Positions 24,958 to 34,048 of a stretch of DNA of 64,000 nt are shown here, in pieces (position 1 is the first letter of the stretch; every line of letters starts with the position of its first letter). A model generated the notes under the pieces. That model saw nothing but the letters and a program-made list of their open reading frames with translations, made no database searches and was not told the origin of the DNA. The translations under genes and the position numbers were made by a program. Origin of the DNA: Oecophyllibacter saccharovorans (GTDB taxonomy: Bacteria; Pseudomonadota; Alphaproteobacteria; Acetobacterales; Acetobacteraceae); the NCBI RefSeq assembly GCF_006542375.1, contig NZ_CP038143.1, positions 1,550,001 through 1,614,000 of the forward strand, given 5' to 3'.

Positions 24958-25464
24958 GTGCAGCTTTCCACCCTTTCAGGCGCGACCTTGCGGGGCCTGC
25001 CCTGCCTGTTCATCGTCGCCATCGCCATCCTGTTCTCAGCGCCTTTCGGCCTGCCGGGCCAGGCGGAGCTTGAATGCGGGCTGATCCTGGGCACGGTCTG
25101 GTACTGGAGCCTGTACCGCCCCAACTGCATGAAGGCCGTCGGCGTGTTTCTCAGCGGGCTGCTGGCCGAGTTCTTCCTCTGCGGCCCGCCAGGCGTGCTG
25201 CTGCTGTGGATGCTGATCGCCTACGGGGTTGCCAATGGCTGGCGCTTCCAGCTTGCGCGCGGCGGCTTCCTGGCGGTGTGGGGGGTGTTCAGCCTGATCG
25301 TCTTCGGCGAGACGCTGATGACCTGGGCGCTGATGTCATTGCGCTGCTTCACGCTCCTGCCTGCCCTGCCGGCCTTCTTCCAGTTCTGCCTGGCAGCGGG
25401 GCTCTATCCGGTGCTGACGGTCGTCTACAGCCTGATCCGCAGCCGCTTTGAAACACCCGAATAA
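24958..25464 (+). CDS. mreD: Rod shape-determining protein MreD
   Basis: 168 residues, GTG start. Hydrophobic throughout, with about five membrane segments, including LPCLFIVAIAILFSAPFGL and AVGVFLSGLLAEFFL followed by a G-x-x-G-x-LLLW stretch. MreD is poorly conserved; the assignment leans on its length, the hydrophobic pattern and its place between mreC and mrdA. The conserved PxWx/YxP pattern near the third segment appears as YWSLYRPN. A GAGGAG element is somewhat far (13 bases) from the GTG. Confidence 0.85.
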   Translation: MQLSTLSGATLRGLPCLFIVAIAILFSAPFGLPGQAELECGLILGTVWYWSLYRPNCMKAVGVFLSGLLAEFFLCGPPGVLLLWMLIAYGVANGWRFQLARGGFLAVWGVFSLIVFGETLMTWALMSLRCFTLLPALPAFFQFCLAAGLYPVLTVVYSLIRSRFETPE

Positions 25465-25747
25465 CACCCAAGGAACACCGTGGGCGCAGGGTGATTCGGG
25501 GACCGCAGGAGTCCGGTAGAGGCAGTTGCGCCACGCCTGCGCCCCTAAAGAGGGAAAGGGGCGGCAAAAGCCTGAAAATTGCGGCAAAAGAAGCAAGGCG
25601 GCCTTGTTTGGCGATGTGCAGGTAGGTTAACTCTTTGGGTGTCCGGTCGCGCACCGGGGCCGCTGCAGGAGGTGGCCTGCTGCTGCCGGCTTGCCAGACC
25701 CTGGCCCGCAAACCCCGACCCGCAAACACTGGTGCCTGCCTTATTTA
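25465..25747. other. Gap between mreD and mrdA
   Basis: 283 bases without a gene. The ten-base direct repeat GCGGCAAAAG occurs at 25561-25570 and 25581-25590. A weak promoter-like pair TTGTTT and TTAACT, 17 bases apart, lies at about 25604-25632. A separate promoter for mrdA-rodA is therefore possible. No terminator seen. Confidence 0.35.
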
Positions 25748-27760
25748 ATGTCCATTCTGCGCCCCTTCTCAAAGTCAAAGACCCGCAGGGGATTCGGCAA
25801 CGATTCCGCCGAGCCTGCCGAGGCGCTGGCTGCGGCGGGCGGGGGCGTGTTCACGCGCCGCGCCCTGCTGATGATGGGGGTGCAGACAGGCGTGCTGGGG
25901 CTGCTTGCCGACCGGCTTTATGACCTCCAGCTCCTCAAGGGCGCGCCGCTCAAGGAGCAGGCGCGGCGCAACCGCACCAGCCGCCGCCTGCTGGCCCCGC
26001 CGCGCGGGCTGATCCAGGACCGCTTCGGCGTCACCCTGGCAGGCAACCGCATCAACTGGCGCGCCCTGCTGATGCCTGAGGAAACAACCGACGTCGATGC
26101 GGTGATCGCCCATTTCGCCACCATCGTGCCGCTTGACGAGCACGACCAGGCCCGCATCGCGCGCGACCGCAAGCATCTGCGCCGCTACGTCCCGCTGACG
26201 CTCAAGGAGTTTCTCAGCTGGGAAGACATGTCGCGCCTGGGCCTCAACGCGCCCTCGCTGCCTGGCGTGCTGGTCGATGTCGGCACGACGCGCGAATACC
26301 CCTTCAACGGGCTGATGGCCCATATCGTGGGCTACGTCGCCCCGCCCAACGAGAAGGACGTGCAGAAAAACGCCACCCTGGCGCTGCCCGGCATGCGCGT
26401 GGGCCGCGCAGGGCTCGAGCAGACGCAGGAGGGCCTGCTGCACGGCCAGCCCGGCTCGGTGGAGATGGAAGTCAACGCCGTGGGCCGCGTCATCGGCGAG
26501 CTGGACCGGCTGGACGGCGCGCCGGGGGCCAAGCTGGGGCTGACGATCGATTCCGTGCTGCAGAAGCAGGTCTGCGACCGGCTGGGCGAGCGCGTGGCCA
26601 GCGCGGTGGTGATGGATTGCCGCAACGGCGAGATCATGGCCATGGTCAGCACGCCGTCCTTCGATCCCACCCTGTTCGATTCAGGCGTGTCGCATACGCA
26701 GTGGAAGACCTGGAACGAAGACCCCCGCACTCCGCTGGTCGACAAGGCCGTCTCGGGCCTCTACCCGCCGGGCTCCACCTTCAAGCCCGCCGTGGCGCTG
26801 GCCGCCCTGTCCTCAGGCGCCATCACCGCGTCCGACCGCTTCAGCTGCCCCGGCCATTATGACCTGGGCGGCGTGCGCTTCCACTGCTGGAACAAATACG
26901 GCCACGGCTCGCTCAATCTGCATGGCGGGCTGAAATTCTCCTGCGACGTGTATTTCTACCAGGTGGCGCGCCGCTGCGGGATGGAGGCGATCGAGAAGGC
27001 CTCCCACATGCTGGGCATGGGGGTCAAACTGCCTGTCGAGCTGCCCCATGTCCGCTCAGGCGTCATCCCCACGCCTGAATGGCGGCGCGCGCACGGCCAT
27101 CACTGGAATGCGGGCGACACGGTCAATGCCGGCATCGGGCAGGGCTTCGTGCAGGTCACCCCGCTGGCCCTGGCCTGCTACGCCAGCAGCATTGCAAGCG
27201 GCCGCGCCACCAGGCCGCATTTGCTGCGCTCGCTTGAAGACCGCCTCCTGCCCGGTGCCAGCACCGATCCCGCAGCCAACCTTGGCGCAGATCCGGCCAT
27301 GAGCGGGGAGGGCGGCGACAATAACGGCCTGCTGTTCAGCGAGGCGCATCTGAGCGCAGTGCGCGGCGGGATGTATGCGGTGGTCAACGAGGCCCACGGC
27401 ACCGCGCCCAAGGCCCGGCTGTCGATCCCAGGCGTGCAGATGGCAGGCAAGACCGGCTCGGCCCAGGTGCGGCGCGTGTCGCGGGCCCTGCGCGAGAGCG
27501 GGCACTTCAACTCCATGAGCCTGCCCTGGGAATACCGCCCGCACGCGCTGTTCATCTGCTACGCGCCTTATGACAACCCCCGCTACGCCGTCTCGGTCAT
27601 CGTGGAGCACGGCAATGCGGGTGCTACAGAAGCCGCCCCGCTCGCCCGCCAGATCATGACCGACACGCTGATGCGCGACCCTGCCAACCGGGCTCCGCTG
27701 ACCAAGGGCGTGGTGGCGCGCGCCGCCCTTTCCCCGGAGGATATCCCGGGTTTTCGCTGA
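25748..27760 (+). CDS. mrdA: Penicillin-binding protein 2 (peptidoglycan transpeptidase)
   Basis: 670 residues from the ATG at 25748. A single membrane helix (about 38-57, LLMMGVQTGVLGLLADRLYD) follows a cytoplasmic N-terminus. The PBP dimerisation domain spans about 75-245 and the transpeptidase about 275-640. Active-site motifs: PGSTFK (SxxK), the SxN-type motif in the KFSCDVYFYQ stretch (SCD), and KTGSAQ. It cross-links new wall during elongation together with RodA, encoded next. No good Shine-Dalgarno is seen before this ATG; a TTG 57 bases upstream is an alternative that adds a proline-rich start. Confidence 0.94.
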   Translation: MSILRPFSKSKTRRGFGNDSAEPAEALAAAGGGVFTRRALLMMGVQTGVLGLLADRLYDLQLLKGAPLKEQARRNRTSRRLLAPPRGLIQDRFGVTLAGNRINWRALLMPEETTDVDAVIAHFATIVPLDEHDQARIARDRKHLRRYVPLTLKEFLSWEDMSRLGLNAPSLPGVLVDVGTTREYPFNGLMAHIVGYVAPPNEKDVQKNATLALPGMRVGRAGLEQTQEGLLHGQPGSVEMEVNAVGRVIGELDRLDGAPGAKLGLTIDSVLQKQVCDRLGERVASAVVMDCRNGEIMAMVSTPSFDPTLFDSGVSHTQWKTWNEDPRTPLVDKAVSGLYPPGSTFKPAVALAALSSGAITASDRFSCPGHYDLGGVRFHCWNKYGHGSLNLHGGLKFSCDVYFYQVARRCGMEAIEKASHMLGMGVKLPVELPHVRSGVIPTPEWRRAHGHHWNAGDTVNAGIGQGFVQVTPLALACYASSIASGRATRPHLLRSLEDRLLPGASTDPAANLGADPAMSGEGGDNNGLLFSEAHLSAVRGGMYAVVNEAHGTAPKARLSIPGVQMAGKTGSAQVRRVSRALRESGHFNSMSLPWEYRPHALFICYAPYDNPRYAVSVIVEHGNAGATEAAPLARQIMTDTLMRDPANRAPLTKGVVARAALSPEDIPGFR

Positions 27761-27823
27761 AAGCAGCGGATTTTGAGAGACCTGCCCAAAAATTACCTGC
27801 GCTGAAATATCGGGAGCCCCGCC

Positions 27824-29008
27824 TTGCTGCAGGACGACACGATCCCCAGAACGGTCCGCCGCCTGCTGCGGTCCGAGCCCAATATCCGCATGTTCTCACG
27901 CCTGTGGCAGGTGAACTGGGTGTTCGTCCTGCTGGTCTGCGCGCTGGCGGGCGTGGGCTATATCGCCCTTTATTCCGCAGGCGGCGGCTCGGCGCGCGCC
28001 TTTGCCCAGCCGCAATTGCTGCGCTTCGGCTTCGGCCTGCTCATGATGATCGGCGTGGCGCTGATCAGCCCGCGCCTGCTGCGCCTGCTCTCGGTGCCGA
28101 TCTATCTGGGGGCGATCGCCCTGCTGGTGCTGGTGCTCAAGATGGGTCATGTGGGCAAGGGGGCCGAGCGCTGGATCAACCTGGGCGGCTTTCAGTTCCA
28201 GCCCTCGGAATTCGCCAAGATCGCCCTGGTGCTGGCCCTGGCCACCTGGTTTCAGCGCGTCAGCCGCCGCAAACTGGGCAACCCGCTGCAACTGCTCATT
28301 CCCGCAGCCCTGACCCTGCTGCCGGTGGTGCTGATCCTCAAGGAGCCCAATCTGGGCACCGCGGTGATCGTGGGGGTGATCGGCGCCAGCCTGATCTTTG
28401 CTGCCGGCATGCGCTGGTGGCAGATCATCCTGCTGGTCGCCCCCATCCCGTTCATGGGGCATTTTGTCTATGACCACCTGCACGACTACCAGAAAGCGCG
28501 GATCGACACCTTCCTGCACCCCGAGCATGACCCGCTGGGCGCAGGCTACAACATCCTGCAGTCCAAGATCGCCCTGGGCTCGGGCGGCATGTGGGGGGAG
28601 GGCTACCTGCACGGCAGCCAGGGCCAGCTGAACTTCCTGCCTGAAAAGCAGACCGACTTCATCTTCACCATGATCGGGGAGGAATGGGGCTATGCCGGCG
28701 GGCTGACGGTGATCATCCTGCTCTCACTGGTCACTTTGGCCGGCATGCTGATGTCGCTGCGCTGCCGCAGCCGCTTCGGTCGCCTGCTGGCCCTGGGCAT
28801 CTCGATGGATTTCTTCCTCTACTGCGCGGTCAATCTCTCCATGGTCATGGGCGCCATCCCCGTGGGCGGCGTGCCCCTGCCGCTGATCTCCTACGGCGGC
28901 TCGGCCATGCTGACGATGATGTTCGGCTTCGGCCTGCTGCTCTCCACCTGGGTGCACCGCGACGACCCCGACACCCCCCGCAACAGCCAGGGCAGCGGTT
29001 ACAGCTGA
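27824..29008 (+). CDS. rodA: RodA, peptidoglycan glycosyltransferase (SEDS family)
   Basis: 394 residues. About ten membrane segments, beginning with VNWVFVLLVCALAGVGYIALY. SEDS signatures are present: GAERWINLGGFQFQPSEFAKIALVLALA, KEPNLGTA, and PVGGVPLPLISYGGSAMLTMM near the end, including the catalytic Asp region around HDYQKARIDTFLHPEHDPLG. It polymerises glycan strands with PBP2. TTG start at 27824 has GGGAG seven bases upstream; an ATG at 27890 would drop 22 residues but keep all membrane helices. Confidence 0.95.
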   Translation: MLQDDTIPRTVRRLLRSEPNIRMFSRLWQVNWVFVLLVCALAGVGYIALYSAGGGSARAFAQPQLLRFGFGLLMMIGVALISPRLLRLLSVPIYLGAIALLVLVLKMGHVGKGAERWINLGGFQFQPSEFAKIALVLALATWFQRVSRRKLGNPLQLLIPAALTLLPVVLILKEPNLGTAVIVGVIGASLIFAAGMRWWQIILLVAPIPFMGHFVYDHLHDYQKARIDTFLHPEHDPLGAGYNILQSKIALGSGGMWGEGYLHGSQGQLNFLPEKQTDFIFTMIGEEWGYAGGLTVIILLSLVTLAGMLMSLRCRSRFGRLLALGISMDFFLYCAVNLSMVMGAIPVGGVPLPLISYGGSAMLTMMFGFGLLLSTWVHRDDPDTPRNSQGSGYS

Positions 29009-29140
29009 GGCCTGAGGTCGAGGCTGAGGTTGAGCGCTGGGCGTGCGGGGTTTGCAGCAGGCAGGGTTTGGCCTAGGGTCGGGCAAGCTTTCACCATCCT
29101 GAAGACCCAACTCTCAAGAACCAGCCCCAAGAATCCGCCC

Positions 29141-29806
29141 ATGTCACAAGCCCTCCTTTCCCTCCTGGCCTTCACGCTTGCCGCCGGCCTGATGACCCTG
29201 ACGCCGGGGCTCGACACGGTCATGACCCTGCGCACGGCCGCGGCAGACGGGCGGCGCGCAGGGCTCGGGGCCGTGCTGGGCATCGCACTCGGCATCAGCG
29301 TGTGGGGGGTGGGGGCCGCCTTCGGGCTGACGGCCCTGCTGCGCACCTCAGCCATCGCCTTCCTGGCCGTCAAATGCGCGGGAGCGGCCTATCTGATCTG
29401 GCTCGGGCTCAGCCTGATCATCCATCCCCGCACAGAGCTGACCTCCTCGCGCCCGGCCCGCAAGGCAGGCGGGGCGGCGGACCCGGAAGAAGCCAGAATC
29501 CACGATCCCTTCTGGCACGCCTTCAGGCGCGGGCTGATGACCGACCTGCTCAATCCCAAGATCGGCGTTTTCGTCATCACCTTTTTCCCGCAGTTCATCC
29601 CGCCGCATGTCAACACGGTCGTGTTCTCGCTCCTGCTGGCAGGCATCCTGGCCTTTCTCAGCGTGGTGTGGCTGGGCACGCTGGTGTTTCTCACCGCTCC
29701 CCTGGGCCGCTTTCTCTCACGCCCGGTGGTGGTCAAGCGGCTGGACCGCCTGACCGGCGCGGTGTTCATCGGCTTCGGTGCCAAGCTGTTGCTCACCCAT
29801 GAGTGA
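29141..29806 (+). CDS. LysE/RhtB-family exporter
   Basis: 221 residues from the ATG at 29141. Six membrane helices with the family's N-terminal mark TPGLDTVMTLRTAAADGRRAGLGAVLGIALG (TPG plus the small-residue repeat) and the central NPKIGVFVITFFPQF. A polar loop of about 35 residues sits between helices 3 and 4. Such carriers export amino acids or related small molecules by proton exchange; the substrate cannot be read from sequence. Convergent with glyS, 25 bases apart. Confidence 0.88.
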   Translation: MSQALLSLLAFTLAAGLMTLTPGLDTVMTLRTAAADGRRAGLGAVLGIALGISVWGVGAAFGLTALLRTSAIAFLAVKCAGAAYLIWLGLSLIIHPRTELTSSRPARKAGGAADPEEARIHDPFWHAFRRGLMTDLLNPKIGVFVITFFPQFIPPHVNTVVFSLLLAGILAFLSVVWLGTLVFLTAPLGRFLSRPVVVKRLDRLTGAVFIGFGAKLLLTHE

Positions 29807-29831
29807 ATCTCGGGTGCGCAGGGGATAACCC

Positions 29832-31952
29832 TCAGCCCTCGATCTTGCTGAAATCAGCCACCAATTGCGCGCTGTCGCGGAAGGCCGCCAGCAGGCGCAG
29901 GCGGTTGCGGCGCAGCTCAGGGTCCTCGGCATTGACCGTGACTTTCTCAAAAAACCGGTCCATCACCGGCCGCAGCGGGGCCAGGTGCTTCATGGCGGCG
30001 GTGAAGTCATCACTGGCAAGGGATTTTTCAAGTTTGGGCAGGCTCTGCTGCAGCACGTCCTGCAGGGCGCGTTCCTCGTCCTGGGCGAAGAGGGCGGGGT
30101 CAGGCGCGCCCGTATGCGGCCCGTCCTTCCTGTTTTCAATGCGCAGGATGTTGGCTGCCCGCCGGTAGGCTGCCAGCAGGTTCCTGCCGTCCTCGGTGCT
30201 GATCATCTCGGCCAGAGCCTGCAGGCGGGTCAGCAGGCGCACCAGGTCGCCGTCAAGCTTATGGGTGAACAGGCTGTCGCTGGCCCGGGCCTCACCGGGG
30301 CGTCTGGCGGCCAGGGTGGCGTCGAGCACGTCATGGCGCTGGCCTTCAGCGCGCAGCTGCACGCGCAGGCGCTCGGCAAAGAAATTCTCAAGCTCGCCCA
30401 GGGCGTTCTTCCTGTCTTCTGCGGCCAGGCTCTCATAAGGCTGGGCTGCGCGTTTGAGGAGCGCGCCCAGGTCCAGCCGCAGCCCGTTGTCGCGCAACAG
30501 GCGCAAGGTGGTGATGGCCGAGCGGCGCAGGGCGTAGGGATCGCCCGAGCCGCTCGGGGTCTCGCCGATGGCAAAGAAGCCCGCCAGCATGTCCAGCCGG
30601 TCCGCCAGCGCCACGGCTACAGTCACCGGGGCTGTGGGCGGCACGTCGTTCTGCCCGCGCGGCTGGTAATGCTCTGACACAGCCTGGGCAACTTCAGGGT
30701 CTTCGCCGTCATGGGCTGCGTAATAGCCGCCCATCACGCCCTGCAACTCGGGGAACTCGCCCACCATGCCGGTGGTCAGGTCCGCCTTGGCCAGCAGGCC
30801 CGCGCGCTCGGCCTGGGCGATCTGGCCCACGCTCAGCCCCATGGCGCGCGCGATCTCGCCTGCCAGGGCGGAGATACGCTCAGCCCGCGCCTTCTGGGTG
30901 CCCAGCCTGGCATGGAAGGTGACGGCGCCGAGATCCTCCACCCGGTCAGCAAGGCGGCGCTTGCGGTCAAGGTTCCAGAAATGCCGCGCATCTGAAAAGC
31001 GGGCGCGCAGCACGCGCTCATTGCCTGCGATGCACAATTTGCCACCATCGCTGAAGGTCTGGTTGGCAACAAAAGCGAAAGCGGGGGCGGCCTTGCCGTT
31101 ACGGTCGCGCAGGGCGAAATAGCGCTGGTTGACCCGCATGGAGACCTGCATCACCTCAGGCGGCAGGTCCATGAAGGCGTCGTCAATGCGCCCGAGCAGG
31201 GGCTTGGGATATTCCACCAGCCCGGCAACTTCCTGCACCAAGCCCTCGTCAGGCACCACCTCAGCGCCGGCCTGGCGCGCAAGTGCCGCCACGCCCTCGG
31301 TGATCTGCCGCTCGCGCTCGGAAGCCTGAGGCACGACAAAGCGCTTTTCAAGCTCGGCAAGCCACTGCCCGGCATCGGTGATCTCAAAGCTGCCGGGGGC
31401 CAGAAAACGATGGCCTTCGGTCCGGTTGCCTGATCTGAGCCCATGCGCGTCGTCGCCTTCGCGCGCCAGGGAGAAGGGGACCGTTTCACCATCCAGCAGG
31501 CAGGCGACATGGTGCAGCGGGCGCACCCAGGTGAACTGCGAGCCTGTGCCCCAGCGCATGGCCTTGGGCCAGGGGAAGGCCCAGAGCAGGTCCGGCAGCT
31601 CGGCTGCGATCAGTTCAGCGGCGCTGACGGCAGGCAGGGTGCGGTTGAGCACCCAGGCCCCGTTTTCAAGCGTCAGCGCCTCCTTGTCCACGCCGTGCTT
31701 GCGCAGGAATCCGTTCAGCGCCTTTTCAGGCGCGTTCTCGCGCGGGCCGCGCTCGCTCTGCTGGCGGGGGGGCACCTGCTCGTCCACTTCCAGTACGGCG
31801 CTGACATGGCGCGGGCCCCAGTAGAGGTGCACGTCACGCGGGTTGAGGGGGGCCAGGGCCTTTTCAAGCAGGCGCTGCAGGTCGTCAGCGGCGCGCTTCT
31901 GCATGCCTGCGGGAATTTCCTCGCTGCAGAGATCGAGAAGAAGTTCAGCCAC
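29832..31952 (-). CDS. glyS: Glycyl-tRNA synthetase beta subunit
   Basis: 706 residues, GTG start at 31950-31952 with GGAG upstream. The start [15 protein letters not shown] is typical of GlyS, followed by [10 protein letters not shown] and, further on, [21 protein letters not shown]. The C-terminal part is the helical tRNA-binding DALR-like domain. With GlyQ it forms the alpha2-beta2 enzyme that charges tRNA-Gly. Its start overlaps the glyQ stop by eight bases, which couples the two subunits' synthesis. Confidence 0.96.
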   Translation of the reverse strand: MAELLLDLCSEEIPAGMQKRAADDLQRLLEKALAPLNPRDVHLYWGPRHVSAVLEVDEQVPPRQQSERGPRENAPEKALNGFLRKHGVDKEALTLENGAWVLNRTLPAVSAAELIAAELPDLLWAFPWPKAMRWGTGSQFTWVRPLHHVACLLDGETVPFSLAREGDDAHGLRSGNRTEGHRFLAPGSFEITDAGQWLAELEKRFVVPQASERERQITEGVAALARQAGAEVVPDEGLVQEVAGLVEYPKPLLGRIDDAFMDLPPEVMQVSMRVNQRYFALRDRNGKAAPAFAFVANQTFSDGGKLCIAGNERVLRARFSDARHFWNLDRKRRLADRVEDLGAVTFHARLGTQKARAERISALAGEIARAMGLSVGQIAQAERAGLLAKADLTTGMVGEFPELQGVMGGYYAAHDGEDPEVAQAVSEHYQPRGQNDVPPTAPVTVAVALADRLDMLAGFFAIGETPSGSGDPYALRRSAITTLRLLRDNGLRLDLGALLKRAAQPYESLAAEDRKNALGELENFFAERLRVQLRAEGQRHDVLDATLAARRPGEARASDSLFTHKLDGDLVRLLTRLQALAEMISTEDGRNLLAAYRRAANILRIENRKDGPHTGAPDPALFAQDEERALQDVLQQSLPKLEKSLASDDFTAAMKHLAPLRPVMDRFFEKVTVNAEDPELRRNRLRLLAAFRDSAQLVADFSKIEG

Positions 31953-32913
31953 GCGCTTTCTCCGTGCCGGAAATGTCCGTATCAGCTTTTTCAGTTGCAG
32001 AAGGCGCGCCCGCCGCCTTCTCCTCGCCCTCAAGCCACGCCTCGCATGAGGCGCGGGCCAGCGTGCGGACCCGCCCGATATAGGAAGCCCGCTCCGATAC
32101 CGAGATCACCCCGCGCGCATCAAGCAGGTTGAAGAGATGCGAGGCCTTCAGGCACTGGTCGAAGGCGGGCTGGGCCACGCCCTCTTCAGCCAGGCGCAGG
32201 GATTCACGCTCGCTGTCGCGGAAGTGGCGCAGCAGCATGTCGGTGTCGGCAAGCTCGAAATTGTGGCGCGAATAATCGCGCTCGGCCCGCAGGAAGACGT
32301 CGCCATAGGTCAGGCCGCGGCCGTTATAGTCGAGGTCATAGACATTCTCGACGCCCTGCACATACATCGCCAGCCGCTCCAGCCCGTAGGTCAGCTCGGT
32401 GGAAGGCACCACGGTGGGGATGCCGCCGACCTGCTGGAAATAGGTGAACTGCGTGACCTCCATGCCGTCGCACCACACCTCCCAGCCCAGCCCCCAGGCG
32501 CCGATGGTGGGGTTCTCCCAGTCATCCTCCACAAAGCGGATGTCGTGCCTGTCAGGGTCGATGCCGATGGCCCGGTAGCTCTCAAGCAGCAGGTTCTGGC
32601 TTTCCTGCGGCGTGGGTTTGAGCAGCACCTGATACTGGTAGTAATGCTGCAGGCGGTTGGGGTTTTCGCCGTAGCGCCCGTCAGAGGGGCGGCGGCAGGG
32701 CTGCACGTAAGCGGCCATCCACGGCTTGGGCCCCAGCGCGCGCAGGGTGGTGTGGGGCGAGAGCGTGCCTGCGCCCAGCTCGGTGTCATAAGGCTGCAGG
32801 AGCGCGCACCCCTTGTCGGACCAGAAACGGTTGAGACGCTGGATCAGCTCCTGAAAGGAGGGGGGCCGTTTTTGGGACAGGTCTTGGGGCAAGGCGGGGC
32901 TCCGTGGGCGCAT
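31945..32913 (-). CDS. glyQ: Glycyl-tRNA synthetase alpha subunit
   Basis: 322 residues. Class II catalytic core with [17 protein letters not shown], the [20 protein letters not shown] motif, [21 protein letters not shown] and [12 protein letters not shown]. It binds ATP and glycine. The C-terminus is longer than usual by an Ala/Glu/Thr-rich tail of about 25 residues. It heads the glyQS operon, divergent from the DUF2076 gene across 232 bases. Confidence 0.97.
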   Translation of the reverse strand: MRPRSPALPQDLSQKRPPSFQELIQRLNRFWSDKGCALLQPYDTELGAGTLSPHTTLRALGPKPWMAAYVQPCRRPSDGRYGENPNRLQHYYQYQVLLKPTPQESQNLLLESYRAIGIDPDRHDIRFVEDDWENPTIGAWGLGWEVWCDGMEVTQFTYFQQVGGIPTVVPSTELTYGLERLAMYVQGVENVYDLDYNGRGLTYGDVFLRAERDYSRHNFELADTDMLLRHFRDSERESLRLAEEGVAQPAFDQCLKASHLFNLLDARGVISVSERASYIGRVRTLARASCEAWLEGEEKAAGAPSATEKADTDISGTEKARG

Positions 32914-33037
32914 GGACGAGGTGGCAGGGAGAGACTTGAGGTCGTTTTAAAGGCGGATATTAAAAACAGATATTAACGAAGGCCAGCCCTGACCGCCAGA
33001 AGCCCCCCAGTTTTCCCTTGCGGGGGCGGGGTCTGCG

Positions 33038-33066
33038 CCTCATATGATATTGGTAACGATATGAGG
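33038..33066. promoter_or_regulatory. Inverted repeat in the glyQ/DUF2076 divergent promoter region
   Basis: CCTCATAT (33038-33045) and ATATGAGG (33059-33066) are perfect eight-base inverted arms 13 bases apart. A TATGAT element (33043-33048) inside could be a -10 for the plus-strand gene. It looks like an operator for a dimeric regulator, but none is identified nearby. Confidence 0.4.
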
Positions 33067-33145
33067 GAGGCCTGGAATGCGGCAAGTGCGCCTGGACCCT
33101 CCCGCAAGCCCCGTGCGCTTTCAGTTCAGCAAAGGATGCCTGACG

Positions 33146-34021
33146 ATGACCCCTGAAGAACAGAACCTGATCAGCCGGTTCATTGCCCGCGTCGGCGGCG
33201 GCGTCGGCGCGCAGACGGCCCTGCCGCCGCTGGACCCGCAGGCCAACCAGCTCATCACCGAGGACTTCAAGCGCTACCCCGATTCCGCCTACCGCATCAC
33301 GCAGCTGGCCATCGTGGAGGAAGCCGCCCTCGGCCAGGCGCAGAACCGCATCCGTGACCTCGAGTTCCAACTCCAGCAGGCGCGCGCGCAGATCGCCCAG
33401 CTTCAGGGCCAGCTCCAGCACAGCGGCGGTCACCAGCAGGGCGGCTTCTTCTCCAACCTCTTCGGCGGCCGCCCCCAGGCCCAGCCCCAACAGCAGTACC
33501 AGCAACCCCCCCAGCAGCCCATGCCGCCGGGTTGGGGCGCACGCGGCGCAGCGCCTGGCGGTTACGCGGGCGGTTATGCCCCTGGCCTGCAGCCCGGCAT
33601 GTTCCCGCGCTCAGGCACGGGCTTCCTGGGCTCAGCGCTCAGCACGGCGGCAGGCGTGGCTGGCGGCGTGATGGCAGCCAACGCGCTTGAAGGCCTGTTC
33701 TCGGGCCATCACGGCGCAGATGCCGGGGCTGCAGGTGCTGCAGGCGGCGTGATGCCCGACAGCGGCACTTTCACAGGTGCTGGGGACGCAGGCACTGGGG
33801 CAGCCACGGCCAGCGACCCCTTCGGCGGCAGCGGCACGGACGCAGGCGGTTTCAGCCAGCAGGATTTCGGCGGCACGGACGCAGGAACCCCCGATTACAG
33901 CCAGGGTTACGGCGGCTACCAGGACGACGGCAGCCAGGGCTTCGGCGGCGGCGGCGCTGACGGGGGCGACTTCGGTGGCGGCGATTACGGCGGCGGGGAC
34001 GATTATGACAGCTCTTTCTGA
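33146..34021 (+). CDS. DUF2076 family protein
   Basis: 291 residues from the ATG at 33146 (AAAGGA nine bases upstream). The N-terminal MTPEEQNLISRFIARV and the helical stretch to about residue 95 (AYRITQLAIVEEAALGQAQ, then a heptad-like LEFQLQQARAQIAQLQGQL) match DUF2076 proteins. A Gln/Pro-rich linker follows, then a Gly/Ala segment (about 150-190, TAAGVAGGVMAANAL) that may dip into a membrane. The tail is very Gly/Asp/Ser-rich and acidic, as in many family members. DUF2076 proteins are described as periplasmic in some annotations, but no signal peptide is visible here. Function unknown. Confidence 0.8.
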   Translation: MTPEEQNLISRFIARVGGGVGAQTALPPLDPQANQLITEDFKRYPDSAYRITQLAIVEEAALGQAQNRIRDLEFQLQQARAQIAQLQGQLQHSGGHQQGGFFSNLFGGRPQAQPQQQYQQPPQQPMPPGWGARGAAPGGYAGGYAPGLQPGMFPRSGTGFLGSALSTAAGVAGGVMAANALEGLFSGHHGADAGAAGAAGGVMPDSGTFTGAGDAGTGAATASDPFGGSGTDAGGFSQQDFGGTDAGTPDYSQGYGGYQDDGSQGFGGGGADGGDFGGGDYGGGDDYDSSF

Positions 34022-34048
34022 GCTGGGCCTGGCTGAGACCCGCCCGGC

